This document shows, in pieces, positions 1 to 9,226 of a DNA stretch of 64,000 nucleotides. Under the pieces are notes generated by a model. The model was not told the DNA's origin. It made no database searches and worked only from the letters and a program-made list of their open reading frames with translations. Numbering within the stretch: position 1 is the stretch's first letter; the number at the start of each line of letters is the position of its first letter. The DNA is from Bifidobacterium sp. ESL0728 (lineage in GTDB: Bacteria; Actinomycetota; Actinomycetes; Actinomycetales; Bifidobacteriaceae), in contig NZ_CP113925.1 of the NCBI RefSeq assembly GCF_029392015.1, positions 558,001 to 622,000 on the forward strand, given 5' to 3'. The position numbers and the translations under genes were made by a program.

Positions 1-2
1 AG

Positions 3-605
3 CAGGGCGGCGCGGATTTCACCGTGACGGCGGTGGATGCTGTAGCCAAGCGGACCGGCGAGAAGATGACGCTCCATTTCGCTTCGGTCAAGGATGACCG
101 GCCGGGAGCCGTGTGCGTCGCGGTTTTGAAGGCTGCACAAGACTCTGGACTCGAGGACCGCTACCTTGTCGCACGTCACTGGCGGCCGTCGGTGAAGCAG
201 TGGGAATGGGAATTCCCGCGCGGCATGGGTGAACCCGGCGAAACGGTTGAGGAGACTTCGGTGCGTGAGTTGCATGAGGAGACTGGGATTTCTGCAGACG
301 TTGCACAAGTTCGGGTTTTGCAGATTATCCATGCCGATACAGGCGTGTTACGCGATAATGTCGCAGTGACCGGAGTCGAATTCCGCGATGACGAAGAGCG
401 CAGGGAAGCTTTGACCAAGGTACCCGAGGAAACAGACAACGGCGAGGCCTGTTCCGATTCGCGGGTCTCGCAGCCAGGACTCGACTGGGAACTTTCGCAC
501 ATGCGTTGGGTAACGGAAACCGACCTTAAAAGGTATATCGCGCAAGGCGGCATTGTCGACGGGATTACGCTTTCATCGTTCTTCCTTTATTTGTTGCACA
601 AGTAA
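3..605 (+). CDS. Nudix hydrolase, 5' end cut by window edge
   Basis: Nudix-fold pyrophosphohydrolase, probably acting on a nucleoside diphosphate derivative such as ADP-ribose; the substrate cannot be read from sequence. The Nudix box is clear (GEPGETVEETSVRELHEETG, with the REXXEE core as RELHEE). The frame is open to the left edge of the window, with QGGADFT encoded before the first possible start, a GTG at 24. That GTG has no convincing Shine-Dalgarno, so the real start probably lies outside the window. The C-terminal half (SHMRWVTETDLKRYI) looks like the usual end of ADP-ribose pyrophosphatase-like proteins. The next gene starts 66 bp downstream. Confidence 0.85.
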   Translation, partial: QGGADFTVTAVDAVAKRTGEKMTLHFASVKDDRPGAVCVAVLKAAQDSGLEDRYLVARHWRPSVKQWEWEFPRGMGEPGETVEETSVRELHEETGISADVAQVRVLQIIHADTGVLRDNVAVTGVEFRDDEERREALTKVPEETDNGEACSDSRVSQPGLDWELSHMRWVTETDLKRYIAQGGIVDGITLSSFFLYLLHK

Positions 606-629
606 ATTTGTTGCCTGTTGGATATGTAA

Positions 630-1694
<1,065 letters not shown>

Positions 1695-1884
1695 TCTTGC
1701 AAAAGTGCATCGGCAATTATGGTCAGCTTATGCACGAAAGAGGATTGTTATTTATTTTGTTAAACCGTCTGTACTTCGAATCTCCCGGTTTTCTTCATTT
1801 CCACCTGATTGTGTAGTGTCTTACTTAGATGGTGACTACCGTTGAGAGCGCGGAGGAATCCGCATTGGCAGATGAAGGGAAACG

Positions 1885-3834
1885 ATGACACGCAGGAGGA
1901 ATAAGCGCAGGAAGCCTATATCTGGTAAAGCCGTCGTCACGCGCGGCGACAAAGCCGACTTTGCTTACGACGATGTGAACGGTGTCAAAGACGTTGCCAA
2001 TTATAACGAAGTCCGCCAAAATGAGGCTGATACCAGCCGTAAAGAAAAGATTAAGAGCCAGATTGTTTCTGGGAATGATAAAGCGGTAGGTAACGATAAA
2101 GCGGTAAGTAACGATAAAGCGGTAAGTAACGAAGCAGAAACTAGTGACCGCGCTGAAGACGATAATGCCGACAATACGGACGAGGCCACTCAAGAGGCCA
2201 ACGCAGATAATAAAGACGGAACTGGTCATAAAACCGGAGCTGTTGCTGGTTATAAAACCGAAGCTGATAATGGCGGCGAAGGTGACGTGGGCGATTCGGG
2301 GAATTCGGAAGATGTTGGCCACGCTGACGATGTAGATAGCGCGGATGGCCCGGATGACGCGAGCCGCGATGTGGCTCCTGATGCTGCTGATCGAGATGTT
2401 GCTTCCGGCGCCGGCGATGGTAATGATTCCAAAAATGCCGATGATAATGAAGATGACTACTCACTGGAGTCGGGCCGAGACGCGACATCTGCTGGACCTT
2501 CCTCGGAACCAGCTTCCGTCTCATCTACAGAACCAGAAGAAAAGCCCTCCGGAGAGACGCCTATCGAGGAACTGTCGATCAAGGTGGCCAAATCCTCTAA
2601 GATGCCCAAGTGGGCGCGCGTCTCGCTTATCGTTGCGCTCGTTCTCGTCGTTGTGCTCGCGCTTACGGGCGTCGGGGCGTGGGGCTACAGCCAATTCCGC
2701 CCTATCACGGTGAGTGTCAATGGTGCCGAGCAGAGGGTAAGCGCCAATACGTCTCTTGGTAAGTTGGTGGCAGATAACGATAATTTCGGTGCCAAGCCGG
2801 GCATGTTGCTTTCTGTTTCGGGCAAGGTCCTCAAAGGGGCGGGCGGCGGTCCGGTGAGATATACACTCAATGGTAAGGAAATCAAGGATGCCAACGGAGC
2901 CAAGGGTGCTGAGGCTACCGGCTCTGCGAAAAGTGCGGGAAAGAGTGATAAAAGTTCCGCGGTGAACGCAGCCAATGCTTCCACAGACCTCAATAAGGTC
3001 AAGCTCACCGAAAACGCGAAAATTACCGTAAAAGACGGTAAGAACCTGACCGAGAAGCATGATGTTCAGCGTACGATGATTCCGTTCGGTGTCAACGTCA
3101 ACGGCCATGGTGTCATACAAAAACTCACTCAGAAGGGCGAACAAGGCAGGCAGGAAGTGTGGACCGGCAAGATTTCCGGCGAAAAGGTCGACAAAGGCGT
3201 GGTCAAGCAGCCGAAAAACGTCATTGTTGATACGTTCTCGCCCAAGCCGGCAAGTCACAAGGTGGTCGCGCTGACGTTCGATGACGGCCCCAGCCAGTAC
3301 AGCGGACCTATTCTCGACATCCTGAAACAGGAAGGTGTCAAAGCCACGTTCTTCGACGTCGGCAATGGCGCGGCGGCATGGCCGCAATATGAGAAGCGCA
3401 TGGCGGCTGAGGGCCACCAGGTGGCCAGCCACAGCTATTCGCACCCCGACATGTACAAGCTCAACCCCGATCAGCTGCGCGAAAACATCACGCAGGGCCT
3501 GGCCAGCATCAAGTCGGCTTCCGAGGTCACCACCAGGATGCTGCGGGCTCCGTACGGCAATTTCGGGCCCAACCAGTGGCTTTATGTCAGCGATCTGCTT
3601 GATTATAACGTGATATGGACCATCGATACGCAGGATTGGAAGAAGCCCGGTGCGCCGGCGATAGCCAATGCGGCGCTTTCCAAGGCATACAACGGCGCCG
3701 TGATTCTGATGCATGACGGTGGCGGCGACCGGACCGAGGATATCGCGGCGCTGCCTCAAATCATCGACGGCCTCAAGGGCCAGGGCTATGAATTCGTTAC
3801 CATCGATCAACTCATGGCGATGGACGGCAAGTGA
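1885..3834 (+). CDS. Membrane-anchored polysaccharide deacetylase (NodB homology)
   Basis: Predicted carbohydrate esterase family 4 enzyme that N- or O-deacetylates peptidoglycan or another wall polysaccharide outside the cell. Residues 1 to about 240 are highly acidic (D/N/A/G rich) and predicted disordered and cytosolic; a membrane helix follows at about 244-266; then a spacer of about 190 residues; then the NodB domain from about residue 459. Catalytic motifs are intact: LTFDDGP, the metal-binding HSYSHP, LRAPYGNFG and ILMHDGGGDR. The start ATG follows AAGGGA with good spacing. The N-terminal region holds three 18-bp DNA repeats (2077-2130) giving repeated NDKAV units. The long acidic cytosolic arm is unusual for this family. 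Substrate unknown. Confidence 0.88.
   Translation: MTRRRNKRRKPISGKAVVTRGDKADFAYDDVNGVKDVANYNEVRQNEADTSRKEKIKSQIVSGNDKAVGNDKAVSNDKAVSNEAETSDRAEDDNADNTDEATQEANADNKDGTGHKTGAVAGYKTEADNGGEGDVGDSGNSEDVGHADDVDSADGPDDASRDVAPDAADRDVASGAGDGNDSKNADDNEDDYSLESGRDATSAGPSSEPASVSSTEPEEKPSGETPIEELSIKVAKSSKMPKWARVSLIVALVLVVVLALTGVGAWGYSQFRPITVSVNGAEQRVSANTSLGKLVADNDNFGAKPGMLLSVSGKVLKGAGGGPVRYTLNGKEIKDANGAKGAEATGSAKSAGKSDKSSAVNAANASTDLNKVKLTENAKITVKDGKNLTEKHDVQRTMIPFGVNVNGHGVIQKLTQKGEQGRQEVWTGKISGEKVDKGVVKQPKNVIVDTFSPKPASHKVVALTFDDGPSQYSGPILDILKQEGVKATFFDVGNGAAAWPQYEKRMAAEGHQVASHSYSHPDMYKLNPDQLRENITQGLASIKSASEVTTRMLRAPYGNFGPNQWLYVSDLLDYNVIWTIDTQDWKKPGAPAIANAALSKAYNGAVILMHDGGGDRTEDIAALPQIIDGLKGQGYEFVTIDQLMAMDGK
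2077..2130 (+). repeat. Three 18-bp in-frame tandem repeats
   Basis: Three head-to-tail copies of an 18-bp unit (GATAAAGCGGTAAGTAAC, first copy with one change) inside the deacetylase gene, encoding repeated NDKAVS/G units in the cytosolic acidic arm. Being a multiple of three, copy number can change without breaking the frame. Confidence 0.9.
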
Positions 3835-4330
3835 CGGGGTGCGGCTTTCCGTTTGTGGTGAGGTTTCCTGTTCGTGACGTGGCTTCCTGTCTGTGCTGAG
3901 GATTTTCGGGCTTGCGGTGAGACCTCTCGGTCAAAACACCAGGTGAAAGCAGCTTTTGCAGGCAGTGACGTCTCGATCGGTAATGTCTTGGACTCGTTTC
4001 GTTTTATCGGTAATGGCAGTGACGCATTGGTCAGTAGCGTTTAAACCAATTTTTTTGTCTTGATGATCTATCGGTCAGTAAGGTTTAGAACGGTTTTGGC
4101 TTGAAGGTTTCATCTCGAACGGCGATGTTTGGGGCGGTTTCGTATCGGCCGTTTTCGTTTTTATTTGTTCGGTGTCGGAGATGCTAACATTGTTGAATAC
4201 TGGACGGCATTTGCGCTCCGATTTGACAACACGCAAGCGATATAGATGTTGCAAATTGTTACAAAGCGTGTGTACTATATGTGTGTTAATGTTAAGTTTT
4301 GTTAGGTTACGACACAATTAAGGAGCAAAA
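3835..4330. other. Intergenic region before galE (496 bp)
   Basis: No gene-like open frame or RNA gene is visible. Two short direct repeats occur (ATCGGTAATG and GGCAGTGACG, two copies each, about 3960-4025). The right end holds the galE promoter elements and an AAGGAG ribosome-binding site just before the ATG at 4331. The left part shows no convincing terminator hairpin for the deacetylase gene. Confidence 0.6.
4249..4278 (+). promoter_or_regulatory. Candidate galE promoter
   Basis: TTGCAA at 4249-4254 and TACTAT at 4273-4278 are separated by 18 bp, giving a leader of roughly 45 nt before the galE ATG. A better -35 match, TTGACA at 4223-4228, lacks a well-spaced -10. Prediction from hexamers only. 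Confidence 0.45.
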
Positions 4331-5350
4331 ATGACAACTGTGTTGGTTACCGGGGGAGCCGGATATATCGGCACGCACACCGATGTGGAGCTGCTGAACA
4401 AGGGGTACGACGTCATCAGCGTCGACAATTACGTCAATTCCGTGCCGGAAGCGCTTGATCGCGTCAAGACGATCACCGGCAAGACCGTGAAGCGTTACGA
4501 CGGGGACGTGCGCGACGAGGAGCTGATGAACCGCATCTTCGAAGAGAACGACGTCGACTGGGTCATCCACTTCGCGGGCCTCAAGGCTGTGGGTGAGTCT
4601 GTCGCCAAGCCAATCGAATACTACGACAACAACCTGACCGGCACCATGGTGCTGCTGAAGGCGATGCGCGACCACAACGTCAAGAAGATCATCTTCTCGT
4701 CGTCCGCCACCGTCTACGGCAAGGCCGAGCATCTGCCGCTCACCGAGGAAAGCCCTGTCGGCGGTACCACTAACCCATACGGCACCTCGAAGCTCTTCCA
4801 GGAGCAGATCCTGCGCGACGTCTATGTTGCCGACGATTCATGGACCATCGTGCTGCTGCGCTACTTCAACCCGGTCGGCGCGCACTCCTCCGGACTGCTC
4901 GGCGAGGACCCGAAGGGCATCCCCGCCAACCTCACCCCCTACATCGCCAAGGTGGCGCTGGGTGAGCTCAAGGAAGTCCAGGTCTACGGCAATGATTACC
5001 CAACCCCCGACGGTACCGGCGTGCGCGATTACATCCACGTCGTCGACCTGGCCCGCGGCCACGTTGCGGTGATCGACAAGATTGAGAATCCGGGCGTTTA
5101 CACCTACAACCTCGGCACCGGCCACGGCTACTCCGTCCTTGAAGTCATCAAGGCCTACGAGAAGGCCGCCGGCCACAAGATCCCGTACGCCATCAAGCCA
5201 CGTCGCCCCGGCGACATCGCGGCTTGCTACGCGGATTCCTCGAAGGCAGAGCGTGAGCTGGGTTGGAAGGCTGAGCTGGGCATCGATGAGATGGCCGCTT
5301 CGTCTCTCAATTGGCAGACCAAGAACCCGAAGGGCTTCCGCAAGGACTGA
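4331..5350 (+). CDS. galE: UDP-glucose 4-epimerase
   Basis: Interconverts UDP-galactose and UDP-glucose (and in bifidobacteria often the N-acetylated forms); cytosolic Leloir enzyme supplying galactose for energy or surface glycans. 339 aa, full length. The NAD-binding motif GGAGYIGTH lies at the N terminus, the SSSATVYG active-site strand is present, and the YxxxK dyad is YGTSK (about Y150 and K154). A strong AAGGAG sits just upstream of the ATG. It is separate from galT and galK, which lie about 20 kb away. A perfect terminator hairpin follows. Confidence 0.95.
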   Translation: MTTVLVTGGAGYIGTHTDVELLNKGYDVISVDNYVNSVPEALDRVKTITGKTVKRYDGDVRDEELMNRIFEENDVDWVIHFAGLKAVGESVAKPIEYYDNNLTGTMVLLKAMRDHNVKKIIFSSSATVYGKAEHLPLTEESPVGGTTNPYGTSKLFQEQILRDVYVADDSWTIVLLRYFNPVGAHSSGLLGEDPKGIPANLTPYIAKVALGELKEVQVYGNDYPTPDGTGVRDYIHVVDLARGHVAVIDKIENPGVYTYNLGTGHGYSVLEVIKAYEKAAGHKIPYAIKPRRPGDIAACYADSSKAERELGWKAELGIDEMAASSLNWQTKNPKGFRKD

Positions 5351-5384
5351 CGTTTCTCCAATAAGTTCTAATAGACCGATAGTT

Positions 5385-5424
5385 AAGTAGCCGCCACCGT
5401 GTGCATGCATGGTGGCGGCTACTT
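5385..5424 (+). terminator. Rho-independent terminator of galE
   Basis: Perfect 14-bp stem: AAGTAGCCGCCACC at 5385-5398 pairs with GGTGGCGGCTACTT at 5411-5424 around a 12-nt loop, followed by a T-rich stretch. It lies 35 bp after the galE stop. Confidence 0.85.
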
Positions 5425-5441
5425 TTCATTTCAAATACAAA

Positions 5442-5474
5442 TTGGGGCTTCCGGCGTGTAACCGGAAGCCCCAA
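5442..5474 (-). terminator. Rho-independent terminator of the G5/transglycosylase gene
   Basis: Perfect 13-bp stem (TTGGGGCTTCCGG at 5442-5454 with its complement at 5462-5474, 7-nt loop). Read on the minus strand it is followed by TTTGTATTT, and it sits just after the stop of the minus-strand gene ending at 5502. With the galE terminator it forms a convergent pair. Confidence 0.85.
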
Positions 5475-5501
5475 CTGAAAAGATTTACGCTACGCTGGAT
5501 T

Positions 5502-6503
5502 TTAGTAGCTGTGGGCCGTCTGCCAGTGGGCGTAGGCGCCTTGCACACCGCCGTAGCGTGCGCAATAGCCCCAGAACCACTTGAGCTGGGTCTGATAGTT
5601 CGTCGCCCAGTCGGCACCGGCGCTTGCCATCTTGCTACCGGGCAGTGCCTGAGGCAGGCCGTAAGCACCAGAAGGATTCTGTGCATCGACTCGCCAGCCG
5701 GATTCGTGGCTGATGATGAAGACGGTGGCGGTGAAGTCGGCTTCGGAGCCGCCGTTGGAAAGCAGGTAATCATGCGCCCACTGCTGCATCTCGCCGACAG
5801 GAACGGTGGAGCCGATGTTCGCGGCTGCGCTGGAAACGGAGGAGCCGGAGCCAGTGCCTACAAGAATGACCTTGTCGACGGGAGCCTGACGCACGAATGA
5901 AGTGAATACGTTGGAGGAGATGGTCTTCTGACCGGCCTTGGTGACGAGGCTCGTAGTCTCCATCACACCTTCCTGGCCTTCGGACTCAACCTTTTGCTGG
6001 CCCCTGGGCAAATCGGAAGTTTCCTTGGTCACGACGTTGAAACCAATGGGAGCCTCTGTTGTCTCGAGATTCGCGTCTGCACGCTCGATGGTGATGACGG
6101 TGGATTCGTTGACCTTGGTCTTGAGGCTTGGGTTGACGACGTCACCGGTCTCAAGGGTGATGTCGCCCTGGTCGAGCACGGACTTGACGTCGGTGAAGTG
6201 GGAGCCGACCACGGCGCGGTTCTTGCCGTTGATTTTGACGGTGACGTAGGTGTCGCCGGCCTTGCCGCCGCGAAGATCCTCGCGGTCGCTGCCACGGGAA
6301 ACGCCCAGTGCATTGGCATCGGTGGCCGAATACGAAGTGACGCGATTGACGGAATTCTGGCGTGCTTCATGGGAATGGACGGCGATGACGCTGCCGCCCA
6401 CTAATGCCACAACCGCTGCTACGCCGGCCGCGATCTTCGTCCACTGGCGTTTGCTCAGCGACCTCAAGGTCTTGGTTTGCTTACGGTGGTTAGCCTTAGC
6501 CAT
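5502..6503 (-). CDS. G5-domain protein with C-terminal transglycosylase-like domain (Rpf-like wall hydrolase)
   Basis: Predicted secreted or membrane-anchored peptidoglycan hydrolase. 333 aa: a basic N terminus, a membrane or signal helix at about 24-43, a DUF348-like region, a G5 domain at about 155-230 (APIGFNVVTKETSDLPRGQQ ...), and a C-terminal lysozyme-fold domain from about 240. The putative catalytic Glu is in ISHESGW, followed by NPSGAYGLPQ and ending AHWQTAHSY. This DUF348-G5-hydrolase order is like actinobacterial Rpf proteins, but the catalytic part is closer to the aggregation-promoting-factor type transglycosylase. Transcribed alone on the minus strand with a long leader and its own terminator. 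Confidence 0.82.
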   Translation of the reverse strand: MAKANHRKQTKTLRSLSKRQWTKIAAGVAAVVALVGGSVIAVHSHEARQNSVNRVTSYSATDANALGVSRGSDREDLRGGKAGDTYVTVKINGKNRAVVGSHFTDVKSVLDQGDITLETGDVVNPSLKTKVNESTVITIERADANLETTEAPIGFNVVTKETSDLPRGQQKVESEGQEGVMETTSLVTKAGQKTISSNVFTSFVRQAPVDKVILVGTGSGSSVSSAAANIGSTVPVGEMQQWAHDYLLSNGGSEADFTATVFIISHESGWRVDAQNPSGAYGLPQALPGSKMASAGADWATNYQTQLKWFWGYCARYGGVQGAYAHWQTAHSY

Positions 6504-6540
6504 TTGCCTTAAATACTCCTAAGTAGTCCTACAGTTTCAA

Positions 6541-6560
6541 TGCGTCGAACAACCGACGCA
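6541..6560 (-). promoter_or_regulatory. Leader hairpin of the G5/transglycosylase mRNA
   Basis: TGCGTCG-GTTGTT-CGACGCA (minus strand) forms a perfect 7-bp stem 38 nt before the start codon, inside a long leader. It has no U-tract, so it may be a structural leader element rather than a terminator. I looked for a c-di-AMP (ydaO-type) riboswitch, known upstream of actinobacterial rpf genes, and did not recognise one. Confidence 0.4.
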
Positions 6561-6673
6561 CTGCACAACTCTCATCTCAAATCTCTTACGCGCGTATCTG
6601 CCGCGCGGGATGCAACGCCACAACTTCTCAATCCAGCTTGGCGGGTACATCACTACATTACAAAACAAACATA

Positions 6674-6679
6674 ATTATA
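6674..6679 (-). promoter_or_regulatory. Candidate -10 of the G5/transglycosylase gene
   Basis: Perfect TATAAT on the minus strand about 170 nt upstream of the start codon. No clear TTGACA-like -35 at standard spacing, so this is a tentative promoter call. Confidence 0.35.
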
Positions 6680-6791
6680 ACGCGGTGGCACGAAAAATCT
6701 TTTGGATAAACGGTCATAATATAGTGAATTTTGATAATGTGAATTACGTATTACTATCTGAAACGCTGTTATTCTGTCGATTTGGTAACAA

Positions 6792-6829
6792 ATATGCCGA
6801 TAGCCAAACGTTGCTGGCTATCGGCATAT
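6792..6829 (-). terminator. Terminator hairpin of trxA
   Basis: Perfect 15-bp stem (ATATGCCGATAGCCA at 6792-6806 with its complement at 6815-6829, 8-nt loop). On the minus strand it is followed by TTTGTTA. It is 85 bp after the thioredoxin stop. Confidence 0.75.
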
Positions 6830-6914
6830 CGCTTTACGTGAAAATGTTCAAGAGCTGCTCAAGATTGGTTTGAATTGACGAACCTGAACATTTCCTGCCT
6901 TAAGTTTGAGGATT

Positions 6915-7265
6915 TCAGGCGTTGGCGCCTTCCTTGGCATCGACATCAAGGGCGCGGGCCTGCTTGATGACCTCGTCAAGGTCGGAGGCGCGCAGTGCGC
7001 CAGCCTGCTTGAAGATGATCTGGCCCTTCTTGGCGATCATCAGCGTAGGGACGGCCTGAATCTCGGCCGCCGTGGCAAGGTCCTGGTTCTGGTCGATGTC
7101 GACCTTGCCGAAGACGATGTCGGGATTGGCCTCGCTGGCCTTCTCGTAAACCGGGCCGAACGCCTTGCACGGGCCGCACCAGGTGGCCCAGAAATCAACG
7201 AACACGAGGTCGTTGCTGGTAATGGTCTCTTCAAAGTTCTTTGCCGTCAAAGTCTGCGTTGCCAT
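6915..7265 (-). CDS. trxA: Thioredoxin
   Basis: Cytosolic dithiol-disulfide oxidoreductase that reduces ribonucleotide reductase, peroxidases and oxidised proteins. 116 aa, normal thioredoxin size, with the WCGPCK active site (C30 and C33), the conserved DFWATW before it, and the cis-Pro segment AVPTLMIAKKGQ. The start ATG has a strong GGAAGGAG upstream. Single gene with its own terminator; no thioredoxin reductase gene in the window. Confidence 0.95.
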   Translation of the reverse strand: MATQTLTAKNFEETITSNDLVFVDFWATWCGPCKAFGPVYEKASEANPDIVFGKVDIDQNQDLATAAEIQAVPTLMIAKKGQIIFKQAGALRASDLDEVIKQARALDVDAKEGANA

Positions 7266-7425
7266 GATTATGGCTCCTTCCGCTTGTACGTTGCACCATT
7301 TCGTGGGCTTACCCTCGTCAACGATGTAATATTCAGTCTCTCAGTAAACCCCAACATTGCTAAGCCAGTGACGAAAAGGTCAGTCACTTCGCGCATTCGT
7401 CAGGCAGTGAAACGATAATGGAGCC

Positions 7426-8058
7426 ATGGCAGTCTTGAATGATGAAGTGCCCGACGAGGGCGATTTCGATGCGGGGCGGCATCGTGGCGAATTCGATGGC
7501 ATCACACCCGAGGACTTTGTGCGCGGTGGCAGCAACGGCAATCCTCCGGGCTGGCTGACGCCGCACGATATCGACGAGGCGCGAGCCAAACTGCCCATCG
7601 TCTACGCCGAAGTGGTTCCGGTGCGTACCGACGAAATGGGTCGAGTTTCCGAGGTCGGCTCGCTTCTACGCGTGCGCGACAGCGGTTCGGTGGAACGCAC
7701 CCTGATCACCGGCCGCATTCTTTTCCATGAGACCATACGTGAGGCTATCGCGCGCAACATAGCCAAGGATCTGGGCGACCTTGCCCTGCCGATTCTTCCC
7801 GCGAGCCTCCAGCCCTTTACCGTCGCGGAATTCTTCCCGACCCCCGGCATTTCCGAGTTCTACGACCCGCGCCAGCATGCCATCGCGCTGTGCTATGTGG
7901 TGCAGATTTCCGGCGATTGCAAGCCGCTCGATCCTGCGTTGGACGTGGAATGGTGCGAGGTGGATAGCAAACAGCTCGACACATTCATCGCCCAGATGTC
8001 CGGTGGTCACGGCCAGATTGTGCGCCGCGCGCTCTCGTGGTCCGGCGTCGAGGAATAG
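7426..8058 (+). CDS. Nudix-family DUF4916 protein
   Basis: 210-aa protein of the actinobacterial DUF4916 Nudix-like family. Recognisable features are GWLTPHDIDEARAKLPIVYAEVVPVR near residues 40-70, and RTLITGRILFHETIREAIARNIAKDLG, where the Nudix box position is degenerate (no standard GX5EX7REUXEE). It may therefore bind nucleotides without hydrolysing them; function unknown. A GATAAT hexamer ends 6 nt before the ATG; a GGAG also sits there, so a leaderless mRNA is possible but not certain. Divergent from trxA across 160 bp. Confidence 0.8.
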   Translation: MAVLNDEVPDEGDFDAGRHRGEFDGITPEDFVRGGSNGNPPGWLTPHDIDEARAKLPIVYAEVVPVRTDEMGRVSEVGSLLRVRDSGSVERTLITGRILFHETIREAIARNIAKDLGDLALPILPASLQPFTVAEFFPTPGISEFYDPRQHAIALCYVVQISGDCKPLDPALDVEWCEVDSKQLDTFIAQMSGGHGQIVRRALSWSGVEE

Positions 8059-8380
8059 TCGTTTGGTGGCGGCGTTTGATCGCATGGCATATATGGAAAG
8101 TTTTGAGACGACGGACTCGATGCCTGCGAGTTGCTTTCAGGGACTTTGCACACCTGCCGTTGGTGTTGGGTTGGGTCTCTCGGAGTTCCTGTGAATGACC
8201 TTGCTTTGCTTGTTTTGAACGTTTTCGGCACTTGGTACGGCTTTGTCAAGAAAAACGAGATTAAGTTCAGATTGAAGATTTGAGATAGTCTCGCGTGCCC
8301 GGTCTTGATTCGGCAAAGAGTCCATATGCATGGATTATGGCCGTTCTTACAGGGCTTATCGGTTTTATAGGAAGTGTTGT
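8059..8380. other. Intergenic region (322 bp)
   Basis: No gene, RNA or strong hairpin seen. The right end carries the ribosome-binding site (GGAAG at 8370-8374) of the hydrolase gene. Short open frames on both strands lack ribosome-binding sites and protein-like composition. Confidence 0.5.
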
Positions 8381-9226
8381 ATGAATATTCGCATTAATAG
8401 TAAGGTCTATCGTTCTGGAAAAGCCATTCCGCTCATTCTTCTGCACGCCTTTCCGGTGGATGCGCGAATGTGGGATGATTGCGCGGCAAGCCTGATCAGG
8501 TTGGGCGATCAGCGCGGGGTGGCACCGTTCCCGATCTGGGCCCCGGATACGCCGGGTGCAGGCGACGCCTCGATTCCGGATGCACAAGCTACCGGAACGA
8601 TTGCCGAGGACGGCGCTTACGTCGAGGCGATGGACAAGGTGGCCGAAGCCTACGTTTCCGTCTTGCATATCACCGGCCACGAAAAGGCCATCTGGGTAGG
8701 CCTTTCGATGGGCGGTTATATCGCGATGGATATTGAGCGTCTGTTCCCCGAAACCGTTGCCGGACTTGCCTTATGCGACACCACCACTACTGCCGACAGC
8801 CCCGAGGCCCGCGTAAACCGTCTGAAAATTGCCAAAACTTGCGAAAGTGACAACACCGTCGAGCCGGTGATGCATTTCGCGCGTCCGCAGGAAGGGGATT
8901 CCACCATCAAACGAAGTCAGCCGTTCCAGGACTTGCTGACCGGTTGGATTCGCGACCAGCGTCCGGAAGGTTTGACGTGGCGCGAACGTATGGCAGCCGG
9001 CCGCGTCGACACCACCGACCAACTGGCGCGCATTACCGCTCCCGTGGCGATTATCAGTGGCGAGAATGACCCATCGAGTCCGCCTGCCAAGATGCGGCCG
9101 ATGGCCGACGCCATGACCTCCCCGTCCGTCGCTTTCACCTCAATCCCGGATTGCGGGCATTTCAGCGCCGTCGAGCATCCCGATGCCGTGGCGAACGCCC
9201 TGCTTGATTTGGTCGAACGCGTATAA
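8381..9226 (+). CDS. Alpha/beta hydrolase
   Basis: Alpha/beta-hydrolase-fold enzyme, 281 aa, likely an esterase or a lactonase-like hydrolase; substrate unknown. Shows LLHAFPVDARMWDD (oxyanion-loop region), the nucleophile elbow GLSMGG, a late acid in GENDPSSP, and the catalytic His in DCGHFSAVEHP. I chose the ATG at 8381 because GGAAG lies 6 nt upstream; an in-frame ATG at 8330 would add 17 residues that do not look like family sequence. The gene stands alone, followed by the tandem repeat array. Confidence 0.85.
   Translation: MNIRINSKVYRSGKAIPLILLHAFPVDARMWDDCAASLIRLGDQRGVAPFPIWAPDTPGAGDASIPDAQATGTIAEDGAYVEAMDKVAEAYVSVLHITGHEKAIWVGLSMGGYIAMDIERLFPETVAGLALCDTTTTADSPEARVNRLKIAKTCESDNTVEPVMHFARPQEGDSTIKRSQPFQDLLTGWIRDQRPEGLTWRERMAAGRVDTTDQLARITAPVAIISGENDPSSPPAKMRPMADAMTSPSVAFTSIPDCGHFSAVEHPDAVANALLDLVERV

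Larger units (their letters stand above)
6504..6914. other. Intergenic region with leader, promoter element and hairpins (411 bp)
   Basis: Contains the minus-strand leader of the G5/transglycosylase gene (about 165 nt from a TATAAT at 6674-6679), a leader hairpin at 6541-6560, and the terminator hairpin at 6792-6829 serving the thioredoxin gene. A small open frame at 6610-6873 on the plus strand runs through the terminator and has no ribosome-binding site; I do not count it as a gene. Confidence 0.6.

Noticed and set aside
6504..6670. c-di-AMP (ydaO) riboswitch upstream of the G5/transglycosylase gene
   Set aside because: Searched because actinobacterial rpf genes often have one; I could not see the conserved core segments.
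6610..6873. 87-codon plus-strand frame between the G5 protein and trxA
   Set aside because: It crosses the trxA terminator hairpin and the minus-strand promoter region and lacks a ribosome-binding site.
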